The notes: generated by a model not told the origin, from the sequence alone. DNA of 27,980 nt from an uncultured Clostridium sp. (GCA_900541315.1 UQJF01000025.1:1-27980); one strand, 5' to 3'. Counted from the first letter of the stretch, positions 7,288 through 14,908 are shown. A program made the numbers and translations.

Positions 7288-8076
7288 ATGACAGCACAGG
7301 AATATGTGAATGGGCTTTTTGAACTGACAGGACATGTAGGAATTATTACAGGGGCAAGTCGGGGAATTGGTCTTGGTGAAGCGGAGGCTTTATGCAATGC
7401 GGGTGCAGAAATTTATAATTTCGATGTAAAAGACGTACAAGAAGAGGATAAAAAAGAAAGTTTTTCAAGCATTGAACGTTTTCATACGATTATATGTAGT
7501 GTTACGGAGTATGATGAATTGGAATATCAGATTAAAAAAATAGCAGACAAACATGGACATATTGATTTTCTGATAAATAATGCAGGAATTACATTTAAAA
7601 GTCGTGCGGAGGAATTTCCTGAAGAGAGGCTTGATGCAATTATCAATATTAATTTAAAAACCCCTTTTATGATTTCTCGATTATGCTATCCTTATTTGAA
7701 AGAATCACCCTATATTGGAAGGATTATTACTATTTCATCTATGGCATCCTATATGGGATTCAATGGGGTTTTGCCATATGATATGACGAAATCCGGCGTT
7801 ATGGGACTTACCCGAGGTTTGGCAGAAGAGTGGAAGAATGATAATATTCTTGTAAATAGTGTATCTCCTGGCTGGGTATTGACAAAGATGAATGAAGAAA
7901 TGTTTGCTAAAAATCCAGACAGAAAAGAAGCGGCAGCTAATAAAATGATGCTTCCTCGTTTTGCAGAACCGATTGAAATCGGTTATATGATTTTATTTCT
8001 TCTTTCACAGGCATCGAATTATATTACAGGTCATGATTTTTCAGTAGATGGTGGTGCACGTTCACATGGATTTTGA
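7288..8076 (+). CDS. SDR-family oxidoreductase (island SDR 2)
   Basis: Short-chain dehydrogenase of 262 aa with TGASRGIG (21-28), NNAG (97-100), the catalytic Ser in TISS (150/151), Tyr164 and Lys168 (YDMTK) and a C-terminal VDGG. It begins with about 10 extra residues and FELTGHVGIITGA, a pattern common in gluconate-5-dehydrogenase and 2-keto-3-deoxy-acid dehydrogenases. AGGAGG lies 8 nt before the ATG. It follows the dehydratase by 32 bp and precedes the isomerase-like gene by 21 bp, so it probably oxidises or reduces the dehydratase product or substrate. It is clearly different in sequence from SDR 1 at 1353-2108, so the two are not a recent duplication. Confidence 0.9.
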   Translation: MTAQEYVNGLFELTGHVGIITGASRGIGLGEAEALCNAGAEIYNFDVKDVQEEDKKESFSSIERFHTIICSVTEYDELEYQIKKIADKHGHIDFLINNAGITFKSRAEEFPEERLDAIININLKTPFMISRLCYPYLKESPYIGRIITISSMASYMGFNGVLPYDMTKSGVMGLTRGLAEEWKNDNILVNSVSPGWVLTKMNEEMFAKNPDRKEAAANKMMLPRFAEPIEIGYMILFLLSQASNYITGHDFSVDGGARSHGF

Positions 8077-8097
8077 TGATAGAAGAGGTAGAAGATT

Positions 8098-8916
8098 ATG
8101 ATGAAATTTAGTGCGACAGTAACATTGCAGTATGATACTCCGTTTTCTTCTTTTTCTCATGAACAGTGGAGAGATGGATTGGACTGGATGAAACAAAGTA
8201 ATTTGGATGGTGCAGAATTGTGCATCAGCAATTATGAAAATATAGATCCATATAAGATAAAGGAAGAATTGGACATACGCGGATTAGGGTGCTCTACCCT
8301 TTCTACCGGACAGGCAAGAGGTTTGGAAGGACTGTCCTTGATCGGTGTTTTACCGGATAAAGTACGGGAAACGCAAAAACGTTTTTTACAGCATATTGAT
8401 ACGGCGGCTATATTGGAAAGCAAAGTTACCATTGGATTAATGAGAGGTTTGGGAACGGAGGTAACAAAAAGTCAGGATCTACACAATTTATCAGAGGCAT
8501 TGAAGCCGCTGATCGAATATGCAGATAAAAAGGGTGTGATCCTGTTGCTGGAGGCGATCAACCGGTATGAAACAGCTCTTTTAAATTCTGCAGAGGCTGA
8601 CATGGATTTCATTGTAAATGATCTGGGAAATCCTGATTGTGTAGGAGTGCTGTGGGATTTGTTCCATGCCAATATAGAGGATGCAGATTATAAAAAGAGC
8701 ATAGCAATAATGGGGAAAAAATTGAAACATATCCATCTTGCAGATTCTAACCGCATGTTTCCAGAGTATGGACATACGGATTTTGCAGCTATTTTGAAAG
8801 AAGTGAAAATAGCTGGATTTAAAGAATACTGCTCGTTCGAGTGTCTGAATCTCCCATCTCGAAGTGTTGTTCTGGAGCAAACAAGGACCTGGGTGGAAAA
8901 AATGCGAAATTTATAG
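8098..8916 (+). CDS. Sugar isomerase/epimerase, xylose-isomerase-like TIM barrel
   Basis: AP-endonuclease-2/xylose-isomerase-like TIM-barrel protein of 272 aa, predicted to isomerise or epimerise a small sugar, ketose or hydroxy-keto acid using a divalent metal. The usual four metal-ligand positions can be placed: E152 (LLLEAINRYE), D187 (LWDLFHANIED), H213 (KHIHLADSNR) and E248 (SFECLN), the pattern of tagatose-3-epimerase, hydroxypyruvate-isomerase and related enzymes. It is the last gene of the rightward operon and is followed by a strong terminator. Two adjacent ATGs (8098 and 8101) are possible starts; the upstream ribosome binding site (AGAGG) is weak. Substrate unknown. Confidence 0.87.
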   Translation: MMKFSATVTLQYDTPFSSFSHEQWRDGLDWMKQSNLDGAELCISNYENIDPYKIKEELDIRGLGCSTLSTGQARGLEGLSLIGVLPDKVRETQKRFLQHIDTAAILESKVTIGLMRGLGTEVTKSQDLHNLSEALKPLIEYADKKGVILLLEAINRYETALLNSAEADMDFIVNDLGNPDCVGVLWDLFHANIEDADYKKSIAIMGKKLKHIHLADSNRMFPEYGHTDFAAILKEVKIAGFKEYCSFECLNLPSRSVVLEQTRTWVEKMRNL

Positions 8917-8925
8917 AGGGCGAAA

Positions 8926-8962
8926 ATTCCTCTGGTGTTTTAATATACCAGGGGGATTTTTT
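8926..8962 (+). terminator. Rho-independent terminator of the dehydratase operon
   Basis: ATTCCTCTGGT (8926-8936) pairs with ACCAGGGGGAT (8947-8957) through 11 pairs including G-U wobbles, with a 10-nt loop, followed directly by a T run (8957-8962). It starts 10 bp after the stop codon. I see no gene between it and the next start codon at 9160. Confidence 0.8.
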
Positions 8963-9159
8963 GCGTCTGAACTCTGGACATTTCCCTGTAAAACTGCTAT
9001 TCTGGATATAAGCAGGATTTCAAATAAATTTCTAAAGATTCTAAAATTCTAAGCTGTATCAAACACAGCATCTTATCTGAACTCTTTGCTTAAATCACTG
9101 ATTAATGGATCGGGCAGAGAGTACGGAGAAAAACTTTCTGCCGCACAACAGAAAGGACG

Positions 9160-9492
9160 ATGCCTATGACACAAAATGTATGGGAACAGGAAGCAGTAAA
9201 AGATTTGATGCAATCAGAAGAATGGGAGGCTGTAAGGATGAGCATCTTGTCAATAGGATTGGAACGTGGAGAGAAGATTGGACTGGAAAAAGGAATGGCT
9301 AGAGGCTTAAGTTGTGGAAAAGTTCAGGGAAAAGCGCAAAGTATCCTGGAACTTCTGGAAGAAAATGGCCCAGTATCTGAGAAAACCCGTAACATGATCT
9401 TATCTGAAACAGATATGGAACGTTTAAGCGTGTGGCTTAAGGCAGCTGCCAGATCAGGTTCAGAAGAGGATTTTTTGGATAGAATACAGTAA
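9160..9492 (+). CDS. Small protein resembling the C-terminal tail of Rpn-family nucleases (copy B)
   Basis: A 110-aa, mostly helical, charged protein. It has an N-terminal MPMTQNVWEQEAVKDL segment, a Gly/Lys/Glu-rich middle of the LERGEKIGLEKGMARG type, and a conserved-looking C-terminal part ILELLEENGPVSEKTRNMIL followed by SETDMERLSVWL. Such tails occur behind the PD-(D/E)XK domain of Rpn recombination-promoting nucleases/putative transposases in Lachnospiraceae. No PD-(D/E)XK domain precedes it here, so it is either a stand-alone small protein or a nuclease remnant. Start 9160 or 9166, behind AAAGGACG. The last about 105 bases duplicate the gene end at 1-107, so this gene forms the right border of the catabolic island. 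Function not assigned. Confidence 0.6.
   Translation: MPMTQNVWEQEAVKDLMQSEEWEAVRMSILSIGLERGEKIGLEKGMARGLSCGKVQGKAQSILELLEENGPVSEKTRNMILSETDMERLSVWLKAAARSGSEEDFLDRIQ
9386..9477 (+). repeat. Long direct repeat, right copy
   Basis: Same sequence as 1-92 with two substitutions, inside the 3' end of the small gene at 9160-9492. The left copy begins at the window edge, so the full repeat length cannot be determined. Confidence 0.9.
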
Positions 9493-9534
9493 ATGTGATA
9501 TTCTATGTATTTTAGAATAATAAATAATAGTAGA

Positions 9535-9571
9535 AGTGGCCCATTTTCGGAAAATGGGTTGCTTTTATTTT
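9535..9571 (+). terminator. Rho-independent terminator after the small Rpn-tail gene
   Basis: AGTGGCCCATTTT (9535-9547) pairs with AAAATGGGTTGCT (9551-9563), all 13 positions pairing when G-U is allowed, with a CGG loop, followed by TTTATTTT. Confidence 0.85.
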
Positions 9572-9622
9572 GCGAGAAGACATGAGCCTCTTGTTTTTTA
9601 CGTTAATGCAGGTATTATATAT

Positions 9623-9682
9623 TTATAAACATAAATAAACATGAAAAATAAACATAAATATAAATAAATATAAATAAATATA
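9623..9682. repeat. AT-rich short-period repeat upstream of the ATPase gene
   Basis: About 60 bp built from imperfect copies of AATAAACAT and then AAATATAAAT, ending 17 bp before the ATPase start and directly abutting its GGAGG. It probably contains or replaces the -10 region. A weak TTGTTT/TATTAT pair (16-bp spacer) lies just upstream. Copy number could vary between strains and alter promoter or leader length. Confidence 0.6.
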
Positions 9683-9699
9683 GATATGGAGGAAGACGA

Positions 9700-10740
9700 A
9701 TGAAAGGAGAAAATCCATTTACATTGACTTTTGGACAAAAGCCGGTAGAATTTATTTCCCGTACAGATCAGATTGGAAGGATCATAAATACGTTTGACAT
9801 GGAAAATCCGTCTAATGTGGTTTATATGATCGCCGGGGTTAGGGGCTCTGGAAAAACAGTTTCTCTTGCTGTGATAGGAGACTATTATAATGCAAAAGAA
9901 GACTGGATCGTTTTGTGTTTAAGTGCAGATATGGATCTGATTTCAGGAGCGGTATCGGAATTAAATCGGATTCTAAAAATCAGAGGGATAGATTTGGGAA
10001 TTAATATTAATATCGGAATTGCAGAAATTGCTTTCAATAAAGAACGGGATACATTAGATAAAGAAACAATGCTGCGTGATATTTTGGAAAAGGTAAAAGA
10101 ACAGGGGAAAAAAGTACTTTTTATCATTGATGAGATCATTAATAATCAATATGTAAAATTTTTCGTAAGTAATTTCCAAATTTACATTACAAAAAATTAT
10201 CCAGTTTATCTTGTAATGGCTGGATTATATGATAATATCAGCAACCTTCAAAACGAAAAAAGCCTTACATTTTTATACCGCGCTCCCAAAATATTCCTGG
10301 AACCATTAAGTGTTCCGGCAATGACTACCAGTTACCGGACTGTATTTGAACTGCCACCTAAAGAGGCAGCTTCCATGGCGCGGCTCACAAAAGGATATCC
10401 CTTCGCGTTTCAGATATTGGGATATCTGAAATGGGAAAATGGAGGTACAGTGGATGATATTTTGCCAAAATTTGATGAAGAACTGACTGTTTATGCTTAT
10501 GAAAAAATATGGAGTGAATTATCGGAGCTGGATCGCAAAATTGTTTATATTATTTCTCAGGGAATAAATAAAACAGGTGACATACGGGAAAGCTTGGGAG
10601 TATCACCGCAACTTTTAAATACTTATCGGAAACGTCTTATGGAGAGAGGTGTAGTTGATGGTTCAAGACATGGGGAACTGACCTTGGCGTTGCCAAGATT
10701 TGAAGAGTATATCAATATGTATTGTGAAGTGATATTGTAA
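9700..10740 (+). CDS. AAA/ORC-like P-loop ATPase with C-terminal winged-helix-like region
   Basis: A 346-aa ATP-binding protein beginning NPFTLTFGQKPVEFISR, with Walker A GVRGSGKT (46-53) and Walker B VLFIIDE (139-145). An arginine and glycine-rich middle and a C-terminal region (about 270-340: ELDRKIVYIISQ, SLGVSPQLLNTYRKRL, MERGVVD) look like a winged helix. The layout resembles the ORC/Cdc6-type and archaeal-ATPase-like proteins that are often scattered in accessory regions of Clostridia; biochemical roles of these orphans are mostly unknown. GGAGG lies 8 nt before the ATG. It stands alone, between a strong terminator and an inverted repeat. It may be connected to mobility of the neighbouring island, but that is only suggested by position. 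Confidence 0.8.
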   Translation: MKGENPFTLTFGQKPVEFISRTDQIGRIINTFDMENPSNVVYMIAGVRGSGKTVSLAVIGDYYNAKEDWIVLCLSADMDLISGAVSELNRILKIRGIDLGININIGIAEIAFNKERDTLDKETMLRDILEKVKEQGKKVLFIIDEIINNQYVKFFVSNFQIYITKNYPVYLVMAGLYDNISNLQNEKSLTFLYRAPKIFLEPLSVPAMTTSYRTVFELPPKEAASMARLTKGYPFAFQILGYLKWENGGTVDDILPKFDEELTVYAYEKIWSELSELDRKIVYIISQGINKTGDIRESLGVSPQLLNTYRKRLMERGVVDGSRHGELTLALPRFEEYINMYCEVIL

Positions 10741-10762
10741 TTAAAATAGGTTAGAGAAGAAT

Positions 10763-10803
10763 ACCTTCCCTCGTTCTGACATTATCAGAAAACGAGGGAA
10801 GGT
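10763..10803. terminator. Hairpin between the convergent ATPase and MBL genes
   Basis: ACCTTCCCTCGTT (10763-10775) pairs perfectly with AACGAGGGAAGGT (10791-10803) around a 15-nt loop that can pair further (CTGA/TCAG). It lies between two convergent genes. T-tracts on both sides are weak, so it may act as a bidirectional terminator or mainly as a 3'-end stabiliser. Confidence 0.6.
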
Positions 10804-10847
10804 TTACATTGAGCAAAGGTAAACGATATGCTTATGGTTTTGCAGAT

Positions 10848-11540
10848 TTATTCTTCCACAACCTCCACAATACTAAAGCCCTTCTCTTTCAACATATCCT
10901 CACAGGGACTGTCAAGGTGCATACAGTAGACTCTGTGGCGTTCTTCACGGGGGATCCATTTTTCCATCTTGCCGTAGTAGCAGTGGGATGGATTCGGTGA
11001 ATCGTGGGTACTGGTATCGTGGTAGATACGGTTTATTTCTCCTGCCAGGAAGCGGTTTCTGATGTCTTCAGGCAGTTCAGAAGAGTCACCGCTGTAGTAG
11101 ATAGACTCTGTACCATTGCTTAAAACATAGCCATAGCATTTCATATCCAGGGCATGTTTCACCTCCACGGGAACTGCAGTCAGTCCGGCCGGATTTTCAG
11201 GAAGTGTTTCATGGTAATGGTAGCCTAAAGGTGTTATCCCTTCTAATGTAAGAAGCTGTTTAATGGTCTCCTGTGGATAAACCACATGAATAGCTTTGTT
11301 GAAGAGACAGTAAAAATAGGAGATCAGGGTTCCAAGGCTTCCTACGTGATCGGCATGCATATGGGTCAGGATAACATAAACATCTTCAATGGAAGCCAGG
11401 TCCAGTTTGTGATAAAGCACATCAAACATGGTCTCTCCGCAGTCAATAAGATAAAGCGCTTTTCCGGAAAGCATGTATGCTCCCGTATTCTTGAAGGGAG
11501 GATAAAAAGCGCTGCCTTTTCCGGTAAAATTTAATTCCAT
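10848..11540 (-). CDS. MBL-fold metallo-hydrolase
   Basis: Metallo-beta-lactamase-fold hydrolase of 230 aa with a complete set of putative zinc/iron ligands: THMHADH (H60, H62, D64, H65), H129, D152 in YYSGDSS and H208. The layout resembles RNase Z/phosphodiesterase-like MBL proteins rather than lactamases. It is the last gene of the leftward ABC operon, 31 bp after the second permease, with AGGAGG before the ATG. Because the binding protein of this operon resembles UgpB (glycerol-3-phosphate/glycerophosphodiester uptake), a phosphodiesterase acting on the imported compound is an attractive inference. No signal peptide is seen, so it acts in the cytoplasm. Confidence 0.85.
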   Translation of the reverse strand: MELNFTGKGSAFYPPFKNTGAYMLSGKALYLIDCGETMFDVLYHKLDLASIEDVYVILTHMHADHVGSLGTLISYFYCLFNKAIHVVYPQETIKQLLTLEGITPLGYHYHETLPENPAGLTAVPVEVKHALDMKCYGYVLSNGTESIYYSGDSSELPEDIRNRFLAGEINRIYHDTSTHDSPNPSHCYYGKMEKWIPREERHRVYCMHLDSPCEDMLKEKGFSIVEVVEE

Positions 11541-11571
11541 GCCTTTCCTCCTTAATGGGTATTTTCAGCGA

Positions 11572-12393
11572 TCATTCCTTGATGCCGGCACTTACAAAGC
11601 TGCTCATAAACTGTTTCTGGGCAACTAAGAAGGCTAAGAGCAGAGGAACAATGATGATAAAGGCTGCAGCACACACATTGGCCCACTGCATGTTAGCCTC
11701 CTTTGATTTTGCAAAAATAGCAAGTCCTACAGTCAGTGTACGGTTAGTAGGAGAATTAGTTACGATCAAAGGCCACAGATAGTTGTTCCAGTGGTAGCTG
11801 ACAGAGATAACGGCAAAGGAAAGATATGCCGGTTTTGCACAGGGCATGTATACACCCCAGATGGTCTGCCATGTGTTGGCACCGTCGATCTTTGCGGCTT
11901 CAGCCAGTGCCTTTGGAATAGATTTAAAGTGCTGGCGGAGCAAGAAGATAGCCATGGCACTGCCGTAGAATGGAAGCATCATACCGATCTTGCTATCGAT
12001 CAGCTTTAAGTCAGACAGAGTCATGAAGTTTGGTGTGATCAGAACGTCATTTGGGATAATGATCTGCATAAAGATCACAGCAAATACCAGTGCCTGTCCC
12101 TTGAAATCCAGAACGGCCAGCGCATAGGCAGCCAGAGTGGAAGTAAAGAACTGTACGGCAAAGGTGCATACTACCAGTGTCAGGGTGTTGATGTAATAGG
12201 TGCCAAATGGAATAGCATTCCATACATATTTAATATTGTCCAGTGTAAACGCTGTTGTTGGGAACAGTGTCATATGGAAGGATGGAACAGAAAATGCGGT
12301 TCCGATCAGCCAGATAAGTGGGATTAGCCAAAGCAGGCCTAAAATAACGGAAAATGCGGTGATCCCGGCACCGATCAAATGTTTTTTCTGCAT
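11572..12393 (-). CDS. ABC transporter permease, MalG/UgpE-like
   Basis: Inner-membrane permease of 273 aa from the carbohydrate-uptake ABC family (MalG type). It has about six transmembrane helices and the EAA loop EAAKIDGANTWQTIWGVYMP (about residues 170-190), which docks on the ATPase. It is separated by 15 bp from the upstream permease and preceded by GGAGG. No ABC ATPase gene is in the operon, so a shared multi-sugar ATPase (MsmK/UgpC type) elsewhere must energise it, as is common in Clostridia. Confidence 0.93.
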   Translation of the reverse strand: MQKKHLIGAGITAFSVILGLLWLIPLIWLIGTAFSVPSFHMTLFPTTAFTLDNIKYVWNAIPFGTYYINTLTLVVCTFAVQFFTSTLAAYALAVLDFKGQALVFAVIFMQIIIPNDVLITPNFMTLSDLKLIDSKIGMMLPFYGSAMAIFLLRQHFKSIPKALAEAAKIDGANTWQTIWGVYMPCAKPAYLSFAVISVSYHWNNYLWPLIVTNSPTNRTLTVGLAIFAKSKEANMQWANVCAAAFIIIVPLLLAFLVAQKQFMSSFVSAGIKE

Positions 12394-12408
12394 GGTGTAA
12401 GGCCTCCT

Positions 12409-13308
12409 TTAGTTGTATTGGATCTTCTTGTCCTGGCTTAAGAAACGAGGAAGTGCTACTACCATAAGCAGAAGCAGCATAACCGTTGTCAGTGCAGAAG
12501 ATACGCCGTAGTTGAAGTTTGTAAATCCCTGTTGGTAAATGTAGTACAGAAGCAGTGTGGAAGCGTTGTTTGGAGCTCCCTCTGTCATAATGACTACATG
12601 ATCCACCAGCTTAAAGCTGTTAGTCAGCGCAATGGTGGATACAAACAGGAAGGTCGGTGCAAGAAGCGGTAAGGTGATCTTGCGGAAAATAGTCCAGGAG
12701 TTAGCACCGTCAATGCGTGCTGCCTCATTTACATCGGTAGAAATGCTCTGGATACCGGAAAGGAAGAATACCATCAGATATCCGGCCTCTTTCCATACGT
12801 ACATAAAGGCCATAGCCGGAAGAACAGTCTTTTTACTGGATAAGATATTCATAGGCTGAAATCCCATGCTGATAAGCATCTGGTCAAGTAAGCCGTTTTT
12901 TGCCATGTAAATGAACATCCAGATACTGGCAATAGCGATCATGGGCATAACCACCGGATAGAAATAGGAAGTACGGACAAAACCGATGAGACGGCTTTTG
13001 CGGTTGACTAAGGTTGCTAAAAACAGACCGACTACCATACTGGGAACAATGGTGATCAACGCAAAAAACAGCGTATTTCCCATTACTTTCCAGAAAAGAG
13101 AAGATCCGGCCAGATTGATATAGTTTTTCAGACCGATAAATTCCGGTGCGCTCATACCGAGCTTATATTTTGTGAGACTGAGCCAGATGCTCCGAAAGAC
13201 CGGCCATACAGTAAAGGCTGCCATAAAGATCAGGGAAGGCATTACCAATAACCATCCTATGAGAGTGTTTCGCAGTTCACGCTGCTTTTTTGTATGTGTT
13301 TTCATCAT
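12409..13308 (-). CDS. ABC transporter permease, MalF/UgpA-like
   Basis: Inner-membrane permease of about 299 aa, MalF type. It has a Lys/Arg-rich N-terminus, six or so transmembrane segments and the EAA loop EAARIDGANSWTIFRKITLP. Three starts are possible: a TTG at 13335 with no ribosome binding site, and ATGs at 13308 and 13305 behind GGAG. I prefer one of the ATGs; 13305 has the better spacing (8 nt against 5). It follows the binding-protein gene after a hairpin-containing gap of about 125 bp, and pairs with the MalG-type permease. Confidence 0.9.
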   Translation of the reverse strand: MMKTHTKKQRELRNTLIGWLLVMPSLIFMAAFTVWPVFRSIWLSLTKYKLGMSAPEFIGLKNYINLAGSSLFWKVMGNTLFFALITIVPSMVVGLFLATLVNRKSRLIGFVRTSYFYPVVMPMIAIASIWMFIYMAKNGLLDQMLISMGFQPMNILSSKKTVLPAMAFMYVWKEAGYLMVFFLSGIQSISTDVNEAARIDGANSWTIFRKITLPLLAPTFLFVSTIALTNSFKLVDHVVIMTEGAPNNASTLLLYYIYQQGFTNFNYGVSSALTTVMLLLLMVVALPRFLSQDKKIQYN

Positions 13309-13319
13309 TGCTTCTCCAT

Positions 13320-13346
13320 TTATCAGATTTTCCAATTATCAGATTT
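13320..13346. repeat. Short direct repeat TTATCAGATTT before the permease gene
   Basis: TTATCAGATTT occurs at 13320-13330 and again at 13336-13346, 16 bp apart, directly upstream of the permease ribosome binding site. No function is evident; it may be chance or a regulatory or processing site. Confidence 0.5.
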
Positions 13347-13377
13347 CGAGAGAACAGTAGAAAATATGAAATAAATT

Positions 13378-13404
13378 GGCGCTGCCGTAAAGCACGGCAG
13401 CACC
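13378..13404 (-). terminator. Intra-operon hairpin between the ABC binding-protein and permease genes
   Basis: On the minus strand GGTGCTGCCGT pairs with ACGGCAGCGCC (one G-U) around a 5-nt loop, followed by AATTTATTTC. It lies 30 bp after the binding-protein stop. The weak T-tract suggests partial termination or protection of the binding-protein mRNA from 3' decay. Confidence 0.65.
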
Positions 13405-13434
13405 AACCTCATTTCAGAAAGTATCTGTTTAATT

Positions 13435-14814
13435 CTACTGATACTCAGACAGAACTTCTGTTGCCTGTTCCTGAGCTGCGCTTAATGCTTCTTCAGCAGT
13501 TGCGTCACCAGTTACTGCAGACTGGATATTGTCGTTTAAGACTCTCCAGATCTCTGCTGCATTGTAAGTAGTAAGCTCTGGCTTGGAGATCGGGATCTGT
13601 TCGTAAGCGATCTTAGCCTGAGGCAGCTTGTCGTAGTATTCTTTCATGATATCCAGATCGAAGCAGGACTGTCTGGTTGCTACATAACCGGTATCCAGTG
13701 CCCACTGTGCTGCGCGTTCTGGCTCAGTAGCGAACTTGATGAATTTCCATGCTGCCTGTACGTGGTCTTCCGGAATACCTTCGGAGATGTAGAAGTTTCC
13801 GCCGCCGGTAGGAGCTGCCTGACGGGCATTTCCAGGAAGGAATGCAGTACCGAATTCAAAGGTAGCGTTCTTGCTGATGTTTGCCAGGTTTCCTGTGGTG
13901 TGGTAGATCATAGCTACTTCGCCTGCTAAGAACTGGGTAGGAAGATCGGTCCACTGAACGATGCCAGGAGCCATTACTTTATATTTGTTCTGAAGGTCAA
14001 GCCAGAACTGAAGTGCTTCTACATTTTCCGGGGTATCGAACATAACGGATTTTCCGTCTTCAGCCATCAGGTTTTCACCGTTTTTGCTGTTCTGTAAGCA
14101 GAAGCCTGTAAAGGTCCACTGTGCGGAACCGGAGTTTAATGCAATACCAACACCGTAACGGTTTTCATTGGTCAGCTTTTGTGCATCCTCAACCAGTTCA
14201 TCCCAGGTTGCAGGTGCTTTTTCTGGATCAAGGCCAACTTCCTTGAATGCATCCTTATTATAGAAAAGGATCTCTGTACTTCTCTGGAATGGGATGGAGT
14301 AGATCTTGCCGTCTACGTAGGAGTCCTCCATAAATCCACTTAAGAAATCATCAATGTAAGCTTTTCCTTCATCACCATCTGCTGCGATCAGGTCATCTAA
14401 AGGCATTGCCATACCTGTGGAGGCCATGGTGAAACGCTGGGTAGCAAGGCTTACAAATACATCTGGAGGTGTGCCTCCCTGGATAGCAGTCTGGATCTTT
14501 GTAACAGTATCATCGTAGTTTCCGGTATAAACAGGATCTACAACAATATCAGGGTTCTCAGCGTTAAAGTCTGCGCAGATCTTCTCGATCAGCTTTGCAG
14601 CATCGCCGCCTACGTTTACCGGGTAGTAGAATGACAGGTGCATGGTGTCAGATGAACCGCTTTCAGCTGCTGCAGTGGTTGTATCGGCTGCTGCTTCGGA
14701 TTTTTCAGCTGCTGCACTGGTTTCAGCTGGCTTGGAACTGCCGGAGCAGCCGCTTAATGCCATAGCAGATGCTACTAAACAGGCAGATGATGCAAGTACG
14801 AGTTTCTTTTTCAT
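13435..14814 (-). CDS. ABC transporter solute-binding lipoprotein, UgpB-like
   Basis: Extracellular solute-binding protein family 1, 459 aa. Signal peptide with lipobox LSGC (Cys23), an Ala/Ser/Glu-rich linker to about residue 57, then the mature domain. Segments such as FYNKDAFKEVGLDPEKAPAT, TTGNLANI, and the C-terminal KFIKFATEPERAAQWALDTG line up well by eye with E. coli UgpB, the glycerol-3-phosphate/glycerophosphodiester binding protein. The ligand-binding residues have not been mapped, so the ligand could be a different glycoside. GGAGG precedes the ATG. First gene of the leftward ABC operon, transcribed from 14880-14908. Confidence 0.92.
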   Translation of the reverse strand: MKKKLVLASSACLVASAMALSGCSGSSKPAETSAAAEKSEAAADTTTAAAESGSSDTMHLSFYYPVNVGGDAAKLIEKICADFNAENPDIVVDPVYTGNYDDTVTKIQTAIQGGTPPDVFVSLATQRFTMASTGMAMPLDDLIAADGDEGKAYIDDFLSGFMEDSYVDGKIYSIPFQRSTEILFYNKDAFKEVGLDPEKAPATWDELVEDAQKLTNENRYGVGIALNSGSAQWTFTGFCLQNSKNGENLMAEDGKSVMFDTPENVEALQFWLDLQNKYKVMAPGIVQWTDLPTQFLAGEVAMIYHTTGNLANISKNATFEFGTAFLPGNARQAAPTGGGNFYISEGIPEDHVQAAWKFIKFATEPERAAQWALDTGYVATRQSCFDLDIMKEYYDKLPQAKIAYEQIPISKPELTTYNAAEIWRVLNDNIQSAVTGDATAEEALSAAQEQATEVLSEYQ

Positions 14815-14879
14815 GATACTCCTCCTTTTTTGTTTACATTGATAGGCCTTTTTAAGGTCCGTGATTTGCTCTTAAGTTC

Positions 14880-14908
14880 ACTATAACATTATTATTGAAA
14901 CGTGTCAA
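14880..14908 (-). promoter_or_regulatory. Promoter of the ABC operon
   Basis: On the minus strand, a perfect TTGACA (14908-14903), a 17-bp spacer and TATAGT (14885-14880). The 5' leader before the binding-protein gene is about 60 nt. Confidence 0.75.
14895..14908. promoter_or_regulatory. LacI-family operator candidate overlapping the ABC promoter -35
   Basis: TTGAAACGTGTCAA is a near-perfect palindrome centred on CG (6 of 7 pairs match), the form typical of LacI/GalR-family operators. It covers the -35 hexamer of the ABC operon, so bound regulator would block transcription. The LacI-type regulator is encoded divergently at 15104. Confidence 0.6.

Noticed and set aside
1353..8076. The two SDR genes as a recent tandem duplication
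   Set aside because: They share only family motifs (TGxxxGIG, NNAG, YxxxK); length and the rest of the sequence differ clearly.
9105..9302. A 65-aa plus-strand frame overlapping the start of the Rpn-tail gene
   Set aside because: It is out of frame with the duplicated, conserved part and has no ribosome binding site; the 9160 frame is better supported by the repeat at 1-107.
9623..9682. AT-rich repeats considered as a CRISPR array or replication iterons
   Set aside because: The repeat units are too short and imperfect, without unique spacers; no replication initiator or DnaA-box cluster is seen next to them.
11286..11534. Plus-strand frame antisense to the MBL-fold gene
   Set aside because: The MBL frame carries all metal-ligand motifs; the opposite frame is a shadow.
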